Below are positions 23,074 through 30,088 of a stretch of DNA of 32,098 nt, piece after piece. Position 1 is the first letter of the stretch. Each line of letters begins with the position of its first letter. The DNA is from a virus. The notes beneath the pieces were generated by a model. That model saw nothing but the letters and a program-made list of their open reading frames with translations. It searched no databases and was not told the DNA's origin. The translations under genes and the position numbers were made by a program. The stretch covers positions 1 through 32,098 of the IMG/VR virus record IMGVR_UViG_3300011253_000692, one strand, 5' to 3'.

Positions 23074-23354
23074 AAAAGATAACATCTATTATAGAAACAT
23101 ACGAAAGTGGTTGTTTTAAAGACCTACACGTTATGCACAGAGAATTAACTTGTAATATGTACTACCTAAGTACTGAACAAGTAAAAGCACACCAAAATTG
23201 GAATAAACAGTACTATTTAAGTAATGAAAAGACAAACGCAGGTAAAGAGCGTGAATGTGATAAATTAATTCCTGAATTATATATGTGTCGAAAAATTATG
23301 GAAACAGCAAAAGGAGTTTCTATTGCTATGGGATACGAGATTAAAATGAATTAA
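23058..23354 (+). CDS. Hypothetical helical protein
   Basis: This 98-residue protein reads as a continuous helical protein with a C-terminal MCRKIMETAKGVSIAMGYEI. Small proteins of this kind lie beside recombination genes in Bacteroidota phages, but I cannot name a family. It contains four Cys without a clear metal-binding spacing. Confidence 0.5.
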   Translation: MENILEKITSIIETYESGCFKDLHVMHRELTCNMYYLSTEQVKAHQNWNKQYYLSNEKTNAGKERECDKLIPELYMCRKIMETAKGVSIAMGYEIKMN

Positions 23355-23372
23355 CAATAAACAATATTTATA

Positions 23373-23519
23373 ATGAAAGAAAAAATATTAGAAAAACACA
23401 AAAGCCTAAACCAATTTGCAAAAAAAATAGGTATCAAGCCTCAATTATTAAATTACTACATTAAAAGAGGAGACAAGCTAAACCCTTTAATTTTAGAACA
23501 TCTTAATAAAAATATATAA
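23373..23519 (+). CDS. Small helix-turn-helix protein
   Basis: This 48-residue ORF, HKSLNQFAKKIGIKPQLLNY (9-28), has the pattern of a Cro/XRE-type helix-turn-helix: LNQFAKKIGI as helix 2 and turn, KPQLLNYYI as the recognition helix. It is only large enough for the DNA-binding unit. It ends in a TAATG with the HNH gene. A regulatory role over early genes is plausible (inference). Confidence 0.55.
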   Translation: MKEKILEKHKSLNQFAKKIGIKPQLLNYYIKRGDKLNPLILEHLNKNI

Positions 23520-23809
23520 TGAAAAAACATACTAAAATATATATGAATGCTTTAGGTTATGATATTTCAGATTTTATGCCTTGCGAAATTACAGGAAAAA
23601 AAGGTGTAGATATACATCATATTGTTAATAGAGAAAATAGAATAGAAAATTTAATGTTATTAACAAGAGAAAAACACGCAGAACTAGGAGAAGTAAAGTC
23701 TAAAATGGTTTATTTATTAGAAACTCATAGACTATTTTTAGATGTTAATGGTGTACCTTTTGATAATAGTTGGTTTAACGAACAAATAAATAAATACGAG
23801 AACTTATGA
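23519..23809 (+). CDS. HNH endonuclease-like protein
   Basis: This is a 96-residue protein. PCEITGKKGVDIHHIVNREN (21-40) and ENLMLLTREKHAELG (43-57) give the HNH pattern: Cys 22 with Gly turn, His 33/His 34, Asn 44 and His 53. Only one of the usual structural Cys pairs is complete, so zinc binding may be lost. Phage HNH proteins act in DNA nicking during packaging or homing. This copy lies in the recombination cluster, not beside terL. Confidence 0.65.
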   Translation: MKKHTKIYMNALGYDISDFMPCEITGKKGVDIHHIVNRENRIENLMLLTREKHAELGEVKSKMVYLLETHRLFLDVNGVPFDNSWFNEQINKYENL

Positions 23810-24129
23810 GAATAGAAATAAAACCACTAAGCGTTAATGATGCGTGGAAAGGTAGAAGATTTAAAACAGACAATTATAAGAAATGGCAAAAAGAATTACT
23901 GATAATGTTACCACCTATTAAAATTCAATTCAAAGGTAATTTAAAAGCTGATTTTGTTTTTGGTTTCAGTAGTAAGGCAAGTGATATTGATAATCCTTTA
24001 AAGCCTCTTATTGATACGTTACAAAAAAAATATAAATTTAACGACAACCAGATACAAGAATTGAATGTTAAAAAAGAGATAGTAAAAAAAGGACAAGAAT
24101 TTATGTCTATTAATATTAGTGAAATATGA
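23806..24129 (+). CDS. rusA: RusA-like Holliday junction resolvase
   Basis: This 107-residue protein has the RusA pattern. SVNDAWKGRRFKTDNY lies near the N-terminus. The catalytic centre is SDIDNPLKPLIDTLQ (59-73: Asp 60, Asp 62, Asn 63, Lys 66, Asp 70). YKFNDNQIQELNVKKE follows, where the second Asp of the usual DD is Asn (Asn-Asp-Asn at 79-81). The enzyme resolves four-way junctions in replicating or recombining phage DNA. It overlaps both neighbours by ATGA. Confidence 0.85.
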   Translation: MRIEIKPLSVNDAWKGRRFKTDNYKKWQKELLIMLPPIKIQFKGNLKADFVFGFSSKASDIDNPLKPLIDTLQKKYKFNDNQIQELNVKKEIVKKGQEFMSINISEI

Positions 24130-24785
24130 TAAATATAACAAACGAAGATAATATGGAACTAATGGCGAGATATGAAGATAATTACTTTGACCTTGCTATT
24201 GTTGACCCTCCTTATGGAATTGACCACGCAAATAAAGCTGGTAAAATGGCAGGGCAACAATACGGAAAAGCAGCAGCAAAAAAAAGAAATTACGAGTCAA
24301 AAGATTGGGATACTAAAATACCTACTTTAGAATACTTTAATGAGTTGAAAAGAGTTTCTAAAAATCAAATTATTTGGGGTGGAAACTATTTTGCTCATTT
24401 GTTAGACCCTAAAAGTGGATGGGTGTTTTGGGATAAAGACAATGGTGATAATAATTTTAGCGATGGCGAACTTGCTTGGACTTCTTTTGATTGTGGTTTA
24501 AGAATGAAAAAAATAACTTGGAATGGAATGATACAGTACGATATGAAAAACAAAGAAGATAGATTTCATCCAACACAAAAGCCAATAAGGTTGTACGAAT
24601 GGCTTTTAGATAAATACGCAACTAAAGGAGATAAAATACTAGACACACATTTAGGTTCTGGAAGTATTTCTTTAGCGTGCCACAATAGAGATTTTAATTT
24701 AACAGCTTGTGAGTTAGACAAAGAATATTTTGATGCATCTATGAAAAGACTTAAACAACATCAACAACAATTAACACTATTTTAA
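24126..24785 (+). CDS. DNA N6-adenine (or N4-cytosine) methyltransferase
   Basis: This 219-residue enzyme has the catalytic motif DPPY (27-30), the HPTQKP box (148-153) and the S-adenosylmethionine-binding DTHLGSGS (173-180). The catalytic motif comes first, as in beta-class enzymes. It is complete, with no fused restriction domain and no restriction gene nearby, so it is a solitary methyltransferase that probably protects the phage from host restriction or marks DNA for other processes. It starts by ATGA overlap with rusA. Confidence 0.88.
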   Translation: MINITNEDNMELMARYEDNYFDLAIVDPPYGIDHANKAGKMAGQQYGKAAAKKRNYESKDWDTKIPTLEYFNELKRVSKNQIIWGGNYFAHLLDPKSGWVFWDKDNGDNNFSDGELAWTSFDCGLRMKKITWNGMIQYDMKNKEDRFHPTQKPIRLYEWLLDKYATKGDKILDTHLGSGSISLACHNRDFNLTACELDKEYFDASMKRLKQHQQQLTLF

Positions 24786-24786
24786 A

Positions 24787-25026
24787 ATGCAGAAAAAACT
24801 AGCTAAACTATTTGTATTAACAGATTTACTTTGTCAAGAGATAGACGACCCTGTTTTAGTTCCAAACAAAGAGACTAAAAAAATACAAGATAAAGCAAGA
24901 GAACTACAAGAGTTATTACTCCCAGTAGTAGACCGATTTTACGATAAAAAAGGAGTTAGTAAAAGCACTTTTTTTATAACGATGCAAAATAAATTTAATT
25001 ATAATTTTAATAAAGAATACAAATAA
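24787..25026 (+). CDS. Hypothetical protein
   Basis: This 79-residue helical protein starts 1 nt after the methyltransferase stop. IQDKARELQELLLPVVDRFY is followed by KKGVSKSTFFITMQNKFNYN. No family was recognised. It is the last gene before a host-type promoter at 25048. Confidence 0.5.
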   Translation: MQKKLAKLFVLTDLLCQEIDDPVLVPNKETKKIQDKARELQELLLPVVDRFYDKKGVSKSTFFITMQNKFNYNFNKEYK

Positions 25027-25047
25027 TTAAAAATAATTGTATTTTTA

Positions 25048-25079
25048 TTTGTGTATTACATATATGTTACTTATATTTG
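25048..25079 (+). promoter_or_regulatory. Host-type promoter (TTTG / TAnnTTTG)
   Basis: A -33 TTTG (25048-25051), 20 nt, and -7 TATATTTG (25072-25079) form the best Bacteroidota consensus promoter in the window. The next start codon is 28 nt downstream at 25108. Confidence 0.8.
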
Positions 25080-25107
25080 TAGTGTAATAATTAAATAACT
25101 AGAAAAT

Positions 25108-25314
25108 ATGACAACTTTAAACAACACTTTTGCAAAATTAACAATCGGAACAATAGTAACTTATAATGATATGGCTAATACAAATTTAGAATTTGTGATA
25201 TTAAATTCTTACTCTGATGATTTTGGAACTTGGGTAAATGTTATGAATTTAGAAACTAAAAACATTGAGCCAATGAAAGCAAGTACAGAAATAGGAACAA
25301 GATGGACAGCTTAA
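25108..25314 (+). CDS. Small conserved hypothetical protein
   Basis: This 68-residue protein contains FAKLTIGTIVTYNDMANTNL (9-28), a conserved-looking 'G..V.YNDMAN' segment seen in small proteins of Bacteroidota mobile elements, function unknown. It has its own promoter (25048-25079) and is followed at once by a strong hairpin terminator, so it could be highly and independently expressed. Confidence 0.6.
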   Translation: MTTLNNTFAKLTIGTIVTYNDMANTNLEFVILNSYSDDFGTWVNVMNLETKNIEPMKASTEIGTRWTA

Positions 25315-25469
25315 AAAAATATATAAACACCCACTTAAAATATCAAAGTGGGTGTTTTAAATTATATAAAAATAAGTATCATGGTTATTTTCATTTATCT
25401 GTTAAATCTAATATTTACGTTGATGAAAATTTTTGGACTTATATTAAAACAATAGATATAATAGAATAA
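25302..25469 (+). CDS. Small ORF overlapping a terminator
   Basis: This 55-residue ORF starts 13 nt inside the previous gene and ends in TAATG with the next. It encodes MDSLKKYINTHLKYQSGCFK followed by a Tyr/Phe-rich stretch. Its codons 9-19 are formed by the terminator hairpin at 25325-25357. Either the gene is read only when polymerase passes the terminator, or the frame is fortuitous. Coupling at both ends argues for it being real. Confidence 0.45.
   Translation: MDSLKKYINTHLKYQSGCFKLYKNKYHGYFHLSVKSNIYVDENFWTYIKTIDIIE
25325..25357 (+). terminator. Strong hairpin terminator inside a small ORF
   Basis: AAACACCCACTT (25325-25336) pairs perfectly over 12 bp with AAGTGGGTGTTT (25346-25357), with a 9-nt loop and a short T run (25355-25358). 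The stem is the most GC-rich of the region. Confidence 0.8.
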
Positions 25470-25651
25470 TGGCTTATATATACTTAAATAAAGAAAATAA
25501 TAAGGCTCGAATATTTGGAAGTATTACGAGCCTTTGTAATGCAACAGGAATAAAGCCTGATAACTTATATACTCAATTTAGCAGAAACAAGCTAAAAGAG
25601 TACGAAAACGATAAATACAGGATTGTAAAAACTAAAATAGAACGTGCTTAA
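25469..25651 (+). CDS. Small hypothetical protein, HTH-like
   Basis: This is a 60-residue basic protein. ARIFGSITSLCNATGIKPDN (13-32), followed by LYTQFSRN, looks like a small helix-turn-helix of the type found in short phage proteins that start with a two-strand beta hairpin (MAYIYLNKENN). The call is tentative; no known family. Confidence 0.5.
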   Translation: MAYIYLNKENNKARIFGSITSLCNATGIKPDNLYTQFSRNKLKEYENDKYRIVKTKIERA

Positions 25652-25677
25652 TTATTTAAAATTAAAAATAAATACAA

Positions 25678-25785
25678 ATGAATTTAACAGTAAACCACAT
25701 ACCAAAGAATTGGCAACCATTTAACGAATTAGCTTTTAACGAATGGTTAATATTTAAAATAAAAAACGTAAATTACAATAAATAA
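25678..25785 (+). CDS. Possible 35-residue protein
   Basis: ATG 25678 opens MNLTVNHIPKNWQPFNELAF and continues to a stop at 25785, 3 nt before the next start. It is Trp/Asn-rich with no recognised motif. Supported only by packing between neighbours. Confidence 0.4.
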   Translation: MNLTVNHIPKNWQPFNELAFNEWLIFKIKNVNYNK

Positions 25786-25788
25786 ATT

Positions 25789-25944
25789 ATGATAGAAATA
25801 AACAAAGACTTATTATTTAACTTCAAAAAAGTTGCACAAGAGCGTTATAAACTAACGAAAATAATCGAGGGACACAAAATAGAATTAATACTAACTAATT
25901 CAGAAGCAAGGCAAATTATTGGAATAATAGACAATGAACTATAA
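25789..25944 (+). CDS. Small hypothetical protein
   Basis: This 51-residue ORF starts with MIEINKDLLFNFKKVAQERY and ends with a helix SEARQIIGIIDNEL. Charged helical protein with no known family. It lies 3 nt after the previous frame. Confidence 0.45.
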   Translation: MIEINKDLLFNFKKVAQERYKLTKIIEGHKIELILTNSEARQIIGIIDNEL

Positions 25945-25982
25945 AATATTTATGCTTTTTATTGATTATATTAACAAATAAA

Positions 25983-26186
25983 ATGAAAACACCAAAACAC
26001 TATAATAATGATAATGGAAGTCTTTATAGTTTCGCTTTATCACACGAATTAAACGCATACGAATTTGATATAATTAAAAGAATTGTGAGGTGCAGAAAAA
26101 AAGGAAACCAATTAGAGGACTTAGAAAAAACAAAAATAGTGATAGATTTATATATCGCTGAACAATTAACAATTAAAAACAATTAA
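25983..26186 (+). CDS. DUF3310-like protein
   Basis: This 67-residue protein reads KTPKHYNNDNGSLYSFALSH, then YEFDIIKRIVRCRKKGNQLE and DLEKTK. The 'HY...(i)..y..R..kKg...eDL.K' pattern is that of DUF3310, a family of small phage proteins that includes nucleotide kinase-like T7 gp1.7. Start at ATG 25983 is preferred over an in-frame TTG at 25962 because the family motif begins directly after it. It lies 2 nt before the SSB-type gene. Confidence 0.65.
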   Translation: MKTPKHYNNDNGSLYSFALSHELNAYEFDIIKRIVRCRKKGNQLEDLEKTKIVIDLYIAEQLTIKNN

Positions 26187-26188
26187 AA

Positions 26189-26566
26189 ATGAGTGAATTA
26201 AAAGTAAGTGGTAAGATTGTAAAAATCTTAGAAAAAGTAACAGGAACTAAAAAAGATGGTTCTGGAGAATGGGTTAAACAATCTTTTGTAATTGATAATG
26301 GTGAGCAATACAATAACCTTTCAGCGTTTGAAATGTTTGGAGAAGAAAAAGTAGAAAATCTAAACAAGTATAACAAGGTAGGCGATAATGTAGAAGTGTC
26401 TTTTAATATTAATTGCAACGAATGGCAAGGAAAGTATTACACGACTTTACAAGCCTGGAAAGTTTGGAAAGCAGAAAGCAACGCTCAAAAAGTAGCAAAT
26501 GAAGTAGGTGCAAATTTTGAGCCTGTAAAAGATTTATTAGAAGCAACAGATGACCTGCCTTTTTAA
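26189..26566 (+). CDS. DUF3127 single-stranded DNA-binding-type protein
   Basis: This 125-residue protein starts with a beta-strand pattern of an OB fold (ELKVSGKIVKILEKVTGTKK) and contains KQSFVIDNGEQYNNLSAF. It ends with an acidic tip TDDLPF, as in bacterial SSB proteins, which recruits partner enzymes. DUF3127 proteins are common in Bacteroidota and their phages and are thought to act as SSB equivalents. It stands upstream of a terminator at 26580-26608. Confidence 0.85.
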   Translation: MSELKVSGKIVKILEKVTGTKKDGSGEWVKQSFVIDNGEQYNNLSAFEMFGEEKVENLNKYNKVGDNVEVSFNINCNEWQGKYYTTLQAWKVWKAESNAQKVANEVGANFEPVKDLLEATDDLPF

Positions 26567-26579
26567 AATTAACTAATAT

Positions 26580-26608
26580 AAGAGCGTGTTTAACTATGCG
26601 CTCTTTTT
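26580..26608 (+). terminator. Intrinsic terminator after the SSB-type gene
   Basis: AAGAGCG (26580-26586) pairs with CGCTCTT (26599-26605) around a 12-nt loop; T run at 26604-26608. It ends the early cluster before the DnaA-like gene. Confidence 0.8.
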
Positions 26609-26621
26609 AAAACTAAACTAA

Positions 26622-27209
26622 ATGGAATTAGAACAAATAAAAAATATAGTAGATAAAGTAGTAGGTTTTGATATTACTGCAAAAAAAAGACAGATAGAAT
26701 ATGTAGATGCAAGGCGCATATTTTATAAGATAGCACGAACTAAAACTAAACATAGTTTTGCTTCTATTGGAAACTTTTTAAATAGAGACCATGCGACAGC
26801 CTTACATGGAATTAAACAATTTGATATTTTAATAAGCCAAAACGAGTTTTTAAAGTATCATTACGACTTATCATTAAAGATTATAAAAGACAATGGTTTC
26901 GATGCCTTAAAAGACGCTAAAACGCTTAAAGAAATAAAAAAGTCGTACACATCATTAATCGAAGACAAAAATATTGAGTTGAAAAAAATTGCTTTAGAGT
27001 TAGAAAATCTAAAAAAACAGAAATTAGAAACTGTTACAAGAATTGAAAGCAATGTTAATAACCCTATTGTAAGAGACTTGTTGAGTAGAGACGATGAAAC
27101 TATTAACTTTATAGCAGAAACACGCTTAAAACCTGCTTTAAAAATGTTAGATAGTAGAATTACTCATAAAGATTTATTAAAAAATAGACCAAAAAGCCAA
27201 TATATTTAA
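26622..27209 (+). CDS. DnaA domain IV-like DNA-binding protein
   Basis: This is a 195-residue protein. Residues 28-68 (VDARRIFYKIARTKTK, then FASIGNFLNRDHATALHGIK) match the C-terminal DNA-binding domain of DnaA, including the signature RDHxTxLH that contacts the DnaA box. The AAA+ domain is absent. Residues 100-160 form a charged coiled coil (EDKNIELKKIALELENLKKQ). The protein could bind phage or host origin sequences, or titrate host DnaA sites. It lies just upstream of the replication operon. Confidence 0.8.
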   Translation: MELEQIKNIVDKVVGFDITAKKRQIEYVDARRIFYKIARTKTKHSFASIGNFLNRDHATALHGIKQFDILISQNEFLKYHYDLSLKIIKDNGFDALKDAKTLKEIKKSYTSLIEDKNIELKKIALELENLKKQKLETVTRIESNVNNPIVRDLLSRDDETINFIAETRLKPALKMLDSRITHKDLLKNRPKSQYI

Positions 27210-27217
27210 TTTATTTT

Positions 27218-27228
27218 TGTATATTGCG
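27218..27228 (+). promoter_or_regulatory. Shared upstream element TGTATATTGCG, copy 2
   Basis: It matches TGTAWATTGCG at 19668 and 31225 and is preceded by a T run. If it is a promoter box, the transcript would begin about where the structured leader 27234-27320 begins. Confidence 0.45.
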
Positions 27229-27233
27229 ATTTA

Positions 27234-27320
27234 GTTACCGTCTGACATTATAGTAACGTAAAAAATAACAAAAGTCCTATAATGAAATTGAAGTCAGACG
27301 CAATGGATTTATAGGGCTTT
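27234..27320 (+). ncRNA. Structured leader with two alternative stems
   Basis: Stem A: CGTCTGAC (27239-27246) with GTCAGACG (27293-27300), extended inside by ATTATAG (27247-27253) with CTATAAT (27277-27283). Stem B: AAAGTCCTATAA (27271-27282) with TTATAGGGCTTT (27309-27320), one G-T pair. Both use 27277-27282, so they cannot form together. A smaller GTTAC/GTAAC pair (27234-27238/27253-27257) is also possible. No ORF of note occupies 27210-27366. Confidence 0.5.
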
Positions 27321-27366
27321 ATGTATTAATTTAATAGTTTATAGGTATCTTAAAACCTTTAATATT

Positions 27367-27588
27367 ATGGCTAAAATAGATTTAAAATTCTTAGATTGCA
27401 ATCGCCATTGCCAATCAGACTTTATAAAAGTAGAGTATATTACAGGTGAGGAATGTATTGAAGATGAATTTATAAGAATTAGTGGTATTTTTATGAATGA
27501 TGATGAGTTTTCTATAGATTTAGATAAATCCACAGCAATTAAATTCGCTAAAACTTTACGAACTGAAATTAATAAAATACAATCGTAA
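27367..27588 (+). CDS. Hypothetical protein before the replication genes
   Basis: This 73-residue acidic protein contains VEYITGEECIEDEFIRISG and an end helix KSTAIKFAKTLRTEINKIQ. It is probably an alpha/beta protein. No family was recognised. It follows the structured leader and overlaps the next start by one base (TAATG). Confidence 0.55.
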   Translation: MAKIDLKFLDCNRHCQSDFIKVEYITGEECIEDEFIRISGIFMNDDEFSIDLDKSTAIKFAKTLRTEINKIQS

Positions 27589-28277
27589 TGGCAAAAGAAC
27601 TTCCTTATTTTCAATTCGAGCCAGCAGAATATTTAACAGGAGATATATCTTTTTGTTCTTTATCAGCACAAGGTTTATTTACTATCCTTTGTAGTTACTA
27701 TTGGCAAAGGTCTTGCAAACTTTCTAAAGACCAATTTTTAAGACGTATAAATAACCCTAAAGAGTTTCAAGAGTTAGTAGATGAAAATGTAATACAATTA
27801 GAAGATTTTAATATTAAAATCAAGTTTTTAGACGAACAATTAAGTAAAGTTACAAAACAAAGTAAAACCAATAGTGTAAACGGTTCTAAAGGTGGTAGAC
27901 CTAAAAAAATAAACCCAAAAGAAACCGAAACAAAACCGAAATTAAACCGAAACGAAACCGAAACAAAAGGCATAAGAGAAGATAAGATAAGAGAAGATAA
28001 GATAAAAGAAAAAGAGAAAATTATTACTATTAACAACAAATTTTTTTTAGAAAATTGTAAAAAAAGTATTCAATGGTTAGAAACTACTGCAATGCAAAAA
28101 CAAGTTAAATTAGAAACTATTATTTTGTATTTAGAAAAATTTGATTATCATTTAATAGAACATCAAGAACAAAAAGAAACTTTAAAGGATTATAAAAGTC
28201 ATTTTGTATATTGGCTGAATAAACAAAACTTATCAAATTACAGGAAAAAAGTAATCGGTAAAACAAATCAAGTGTAA
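27588..28277 (+). CDS. O-like replication initiation protein (DUF7833-type)
   Basis: This 229-residue protein has an N-terminal winged-helix-like domain (YFQFEPAEYLTGDISFCSLS, 7-26, then KLSKDQFLRRINN). This start is typical of phage replication proteins in Bacteroidota. Residues 100-147 are a low-complexity, charged linker. The C-terminal part (YLEKFDYHLIEHQEQKETLK and HFVYWLNKQN) resembles the domain that loads the helicase. It should bind the origin and recruit the primase-helicase encoded directly downstream (one shared base). The linker coincides with the direct repeats at 27911-28001. Confidence 0.75.
   Translation: MAKELPYFQFEPAEYLTGDISFCSLSAQGLFTILCSYYWQRSCKLSKDQFLRRINNPKEFQELVDENVIQLEDFNIKIKFLDEQLSKVTKQSKTNSVNGSKGGRPKKINPKETETKPKLNRNETETKGIREDKIREDKIKEKEKIITINNKFFLENCKKSIQWLETTAMQKQVKLETIILYLEKFDYHLIEHQEQKETLKDYKSHFVYWLNKQNLSNYRKKVIGKTNQV
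27911..28001 (+). other. Candidate replication origin: 11-bp iterons and AT-rich tandem repeat
   Basis: Four perfect AAACCGAAA cores start at 27922, 27933, 27944 and 27955, each 11 bp apart. A weaker copy in phase (AAACCCAAA) starts at 27911. They are followed by two identical 15-bp AT-rich units ATAAGAGAAGATAAG (27972-27986, 27987-28001). An 11-bp period is not a multiple of three, so adjacent copies encode different residues (ETET, KPKL, NRNE) and the repeat is conserved as DNA. Iterons inside the initiator gene next to an AT-rich stretch resemble the lambda O origin. Confidence 0.6.
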
Positions 28278-30085
28278 TGGGAGTATTAATAAATGGTTTT
28301 GAAGTTGAAAACTTTAACGTGTACGGAATACCAACAAAGGCAAAAACAAGCACTTGTCCTAAGTGTTCAGAACATCGTAAAAAGAAAACAGATAAATGTA
28401 TGTCTGTATTTTGGGACACTGGTTTAGGTCAATGTGCTCATTGTGGAGAAACAGTACAACTACATACTTACAAAAAAAAGAATATGACTAAAGAATATAC
28501 AAAACCTGTTTTAAGCTCTTTTAAACAAGATTTTAGCGAAGCTCTAATAAAATATAGTGTAGATTTTAGAGGTGTTTCTAAAACAACTTTAAAACGATTT
28601 AAAATAACCGAAGCAAAAGAGTGGATGCCAAAGGCTAAAAATATAGTAAATTGTATTTTATTCAATTACTACGTTGACAACGAATTAATAAATATTAAAT
28701 ATCGTGCAAAAGGTAAAGACTTCAAGCTTTATAAAGATGCTGAAAAAGTTTTTTATAATTTAGATAATATTAAGACTTCTAAAGAATGTGTTATAGTAGA
28801 GGGCGAATGGGATGCCTTGTCTTATGGTGAAGCAGAAATAAACAACGTGGTAAGCGTTCCAAATGGTTTTAATTTAAAAGGCGAAACGCATTTAGATTAT
28901 TTAGATAACTATACAGATTATTTTGAAAATAAAAAAACTATTTATATTGCAGTAGATAACGATGAAGCAGGGCAAAAAGGACAAAAGGAACTTATTAGAC
29001 GTTTAGGAGCAGAAAAATGTAAAATAGTAGACTTTAAAGATTGTAAAGATGCAAATGATTATTTGATTAAATATGGTAAAGAAGCTTTAAAACAAACTTT
29101 ACAAGATGCTAAAGACGTAAAAATAGAGGGTTTATTTTCGGCTTACGATGTAAAAGATAGTATGCTAAACTCTTACAGGAACGGACAAAAAAGAGGCACA
29201 ACTACTTATGTTAATTGCCTTGATATAGCATGGACTTGGAGAGGTGGAGAAGTTAATTTATGGACTGGTTATCAAAATGAGGGTAAAACATTAATGTTAA
29301 ATCAATTATGTGTTATACGTTCAATTAATGAGGATGCAAAAGTAGGAGTTTTTAGTCCAGAAAATATGCCTTTAGATGATTTTTACAACGATATTATAGA
29401 AATGTATATCGGTAAAAGTGCAGACCCTTACTATTCTAAAAATTATATGAATGAAACGGAATTTAACAAAGGTTTAGAATTTTGCGAAAACAATTTCTTT
29501 TTAATATATCCTGAAAAAGATTTTAAATTAGAAAGTATTTTTGAGCGTGCTAAATATCTTGTAAAGAAAAAAGGAATAAGAACTTTAATAATAGACCCTT
29601 ATAATACAATAGAACATAAGATAAGAAGTGGAGAGCGTGAGGACTTGTATATAAGTAGATTTATGGCTCAATTAAAAAGATTTGCAGTAGAATATGATTT
29701 AAGTATTAATCTTGTAGCACACCAATTAACAGCCAGAGCGAACGAAAAAGATGGAGGTCGATATTATAAACCTAATCTTAACAATATTAAAGGAGGTGGA
29801 ACTTTTGCAGATAAAGCAGACAACGTTTTAATAGTTTGGAGACCTAACAGAGCCTTAGACTTTAAAGATAGAGAAGTTATATTTGCTAGTCAAAAGATTA
29901 AAAAACAAAAATTAGTAGGTATTCCACAAGATGTAGAGGGTATTTTATTTGATATTAGAACTAATAGATATGTCTTTCAAGGAGAAAAACCTTTAGAAAA
30001 AAAAGAGCCAAAAAAAGAAGATTTTAGACTTCCATTAATAGACAATACAGAAGCGTTTGCAGATGCTGATGAAATACCATTTTAA
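28277..30085 (+). CDS. Primase-helicase (T7 gp4/Twinkle-like)
   Basis: This is a 602-residue protein. The zinc-binding domain has CPKC (27-30) and CAHC (53-56). The TOPRIM domain has VIVEGEWDAL (172-181) and IAVDNDEAG (224-232). The RecA-like helicase domain has Walker A GYQNEGKT (331-338), Walker B TLIIDPYN (436-443) and the LVAHQ motif (479-483). It primes and unwinds the phage fork. The C-terminus ends ADADEIPF, resembling an SSB acidic tip. Length and order of domains are complete. Confidence 0.92.
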   Translation: MGVLINGFEVENFNVYGIPTKAKTSTCPKCSEHRKKKTDKCMSVFWDTGLGQCAHCGETVQLHTYKKKNMTKEYTKPVLSSFKQDFSEALIKYSVDFRGVSKTTLKRFKITEAKEWMPKAKNIVNCILFNYYVDNELINIKYRAKGKDFKLYKDAEKVFYNLDNIKTSKECVIVEGEWDALSYGEAEINNVVSVPNGFNLKGETHLDYLDNYTDYFENKKTIYIAVDNDEAGQKGQKELIRRLGAEKCKIVDFKDCKDANDYLIKYGKEALKQTLQDAKDVKIEGLFSAYDVKDSMLNSYRNGQKRGTTTYVNCLDIAWTWRGGEVNLWTGYQNEGKTLMLNQLCVIRSINEDAKVGVFSPENMPLDDFYNDIIEMYIGKSADPYYSKNYMNETEFNKGLEFCENNFFLIYPEKDFKLESIFERAKYLVKKKGIRTLIIDPYNTIEHKIRSGEREDLYISRFMAQLKRFAVEYDLSINLVAHQLTARANEKDGGRYYKPNLNNIKGGGTFADKADNVLIVWRPNRALDFKDREVIFASQKIKKQKLVGIPQDVEGILFDIRTNRYVFQGEKPLEKKEPKKEDFRLPLIDNTEAFADADEIPF

Positions 30086-30088
30086 ATT

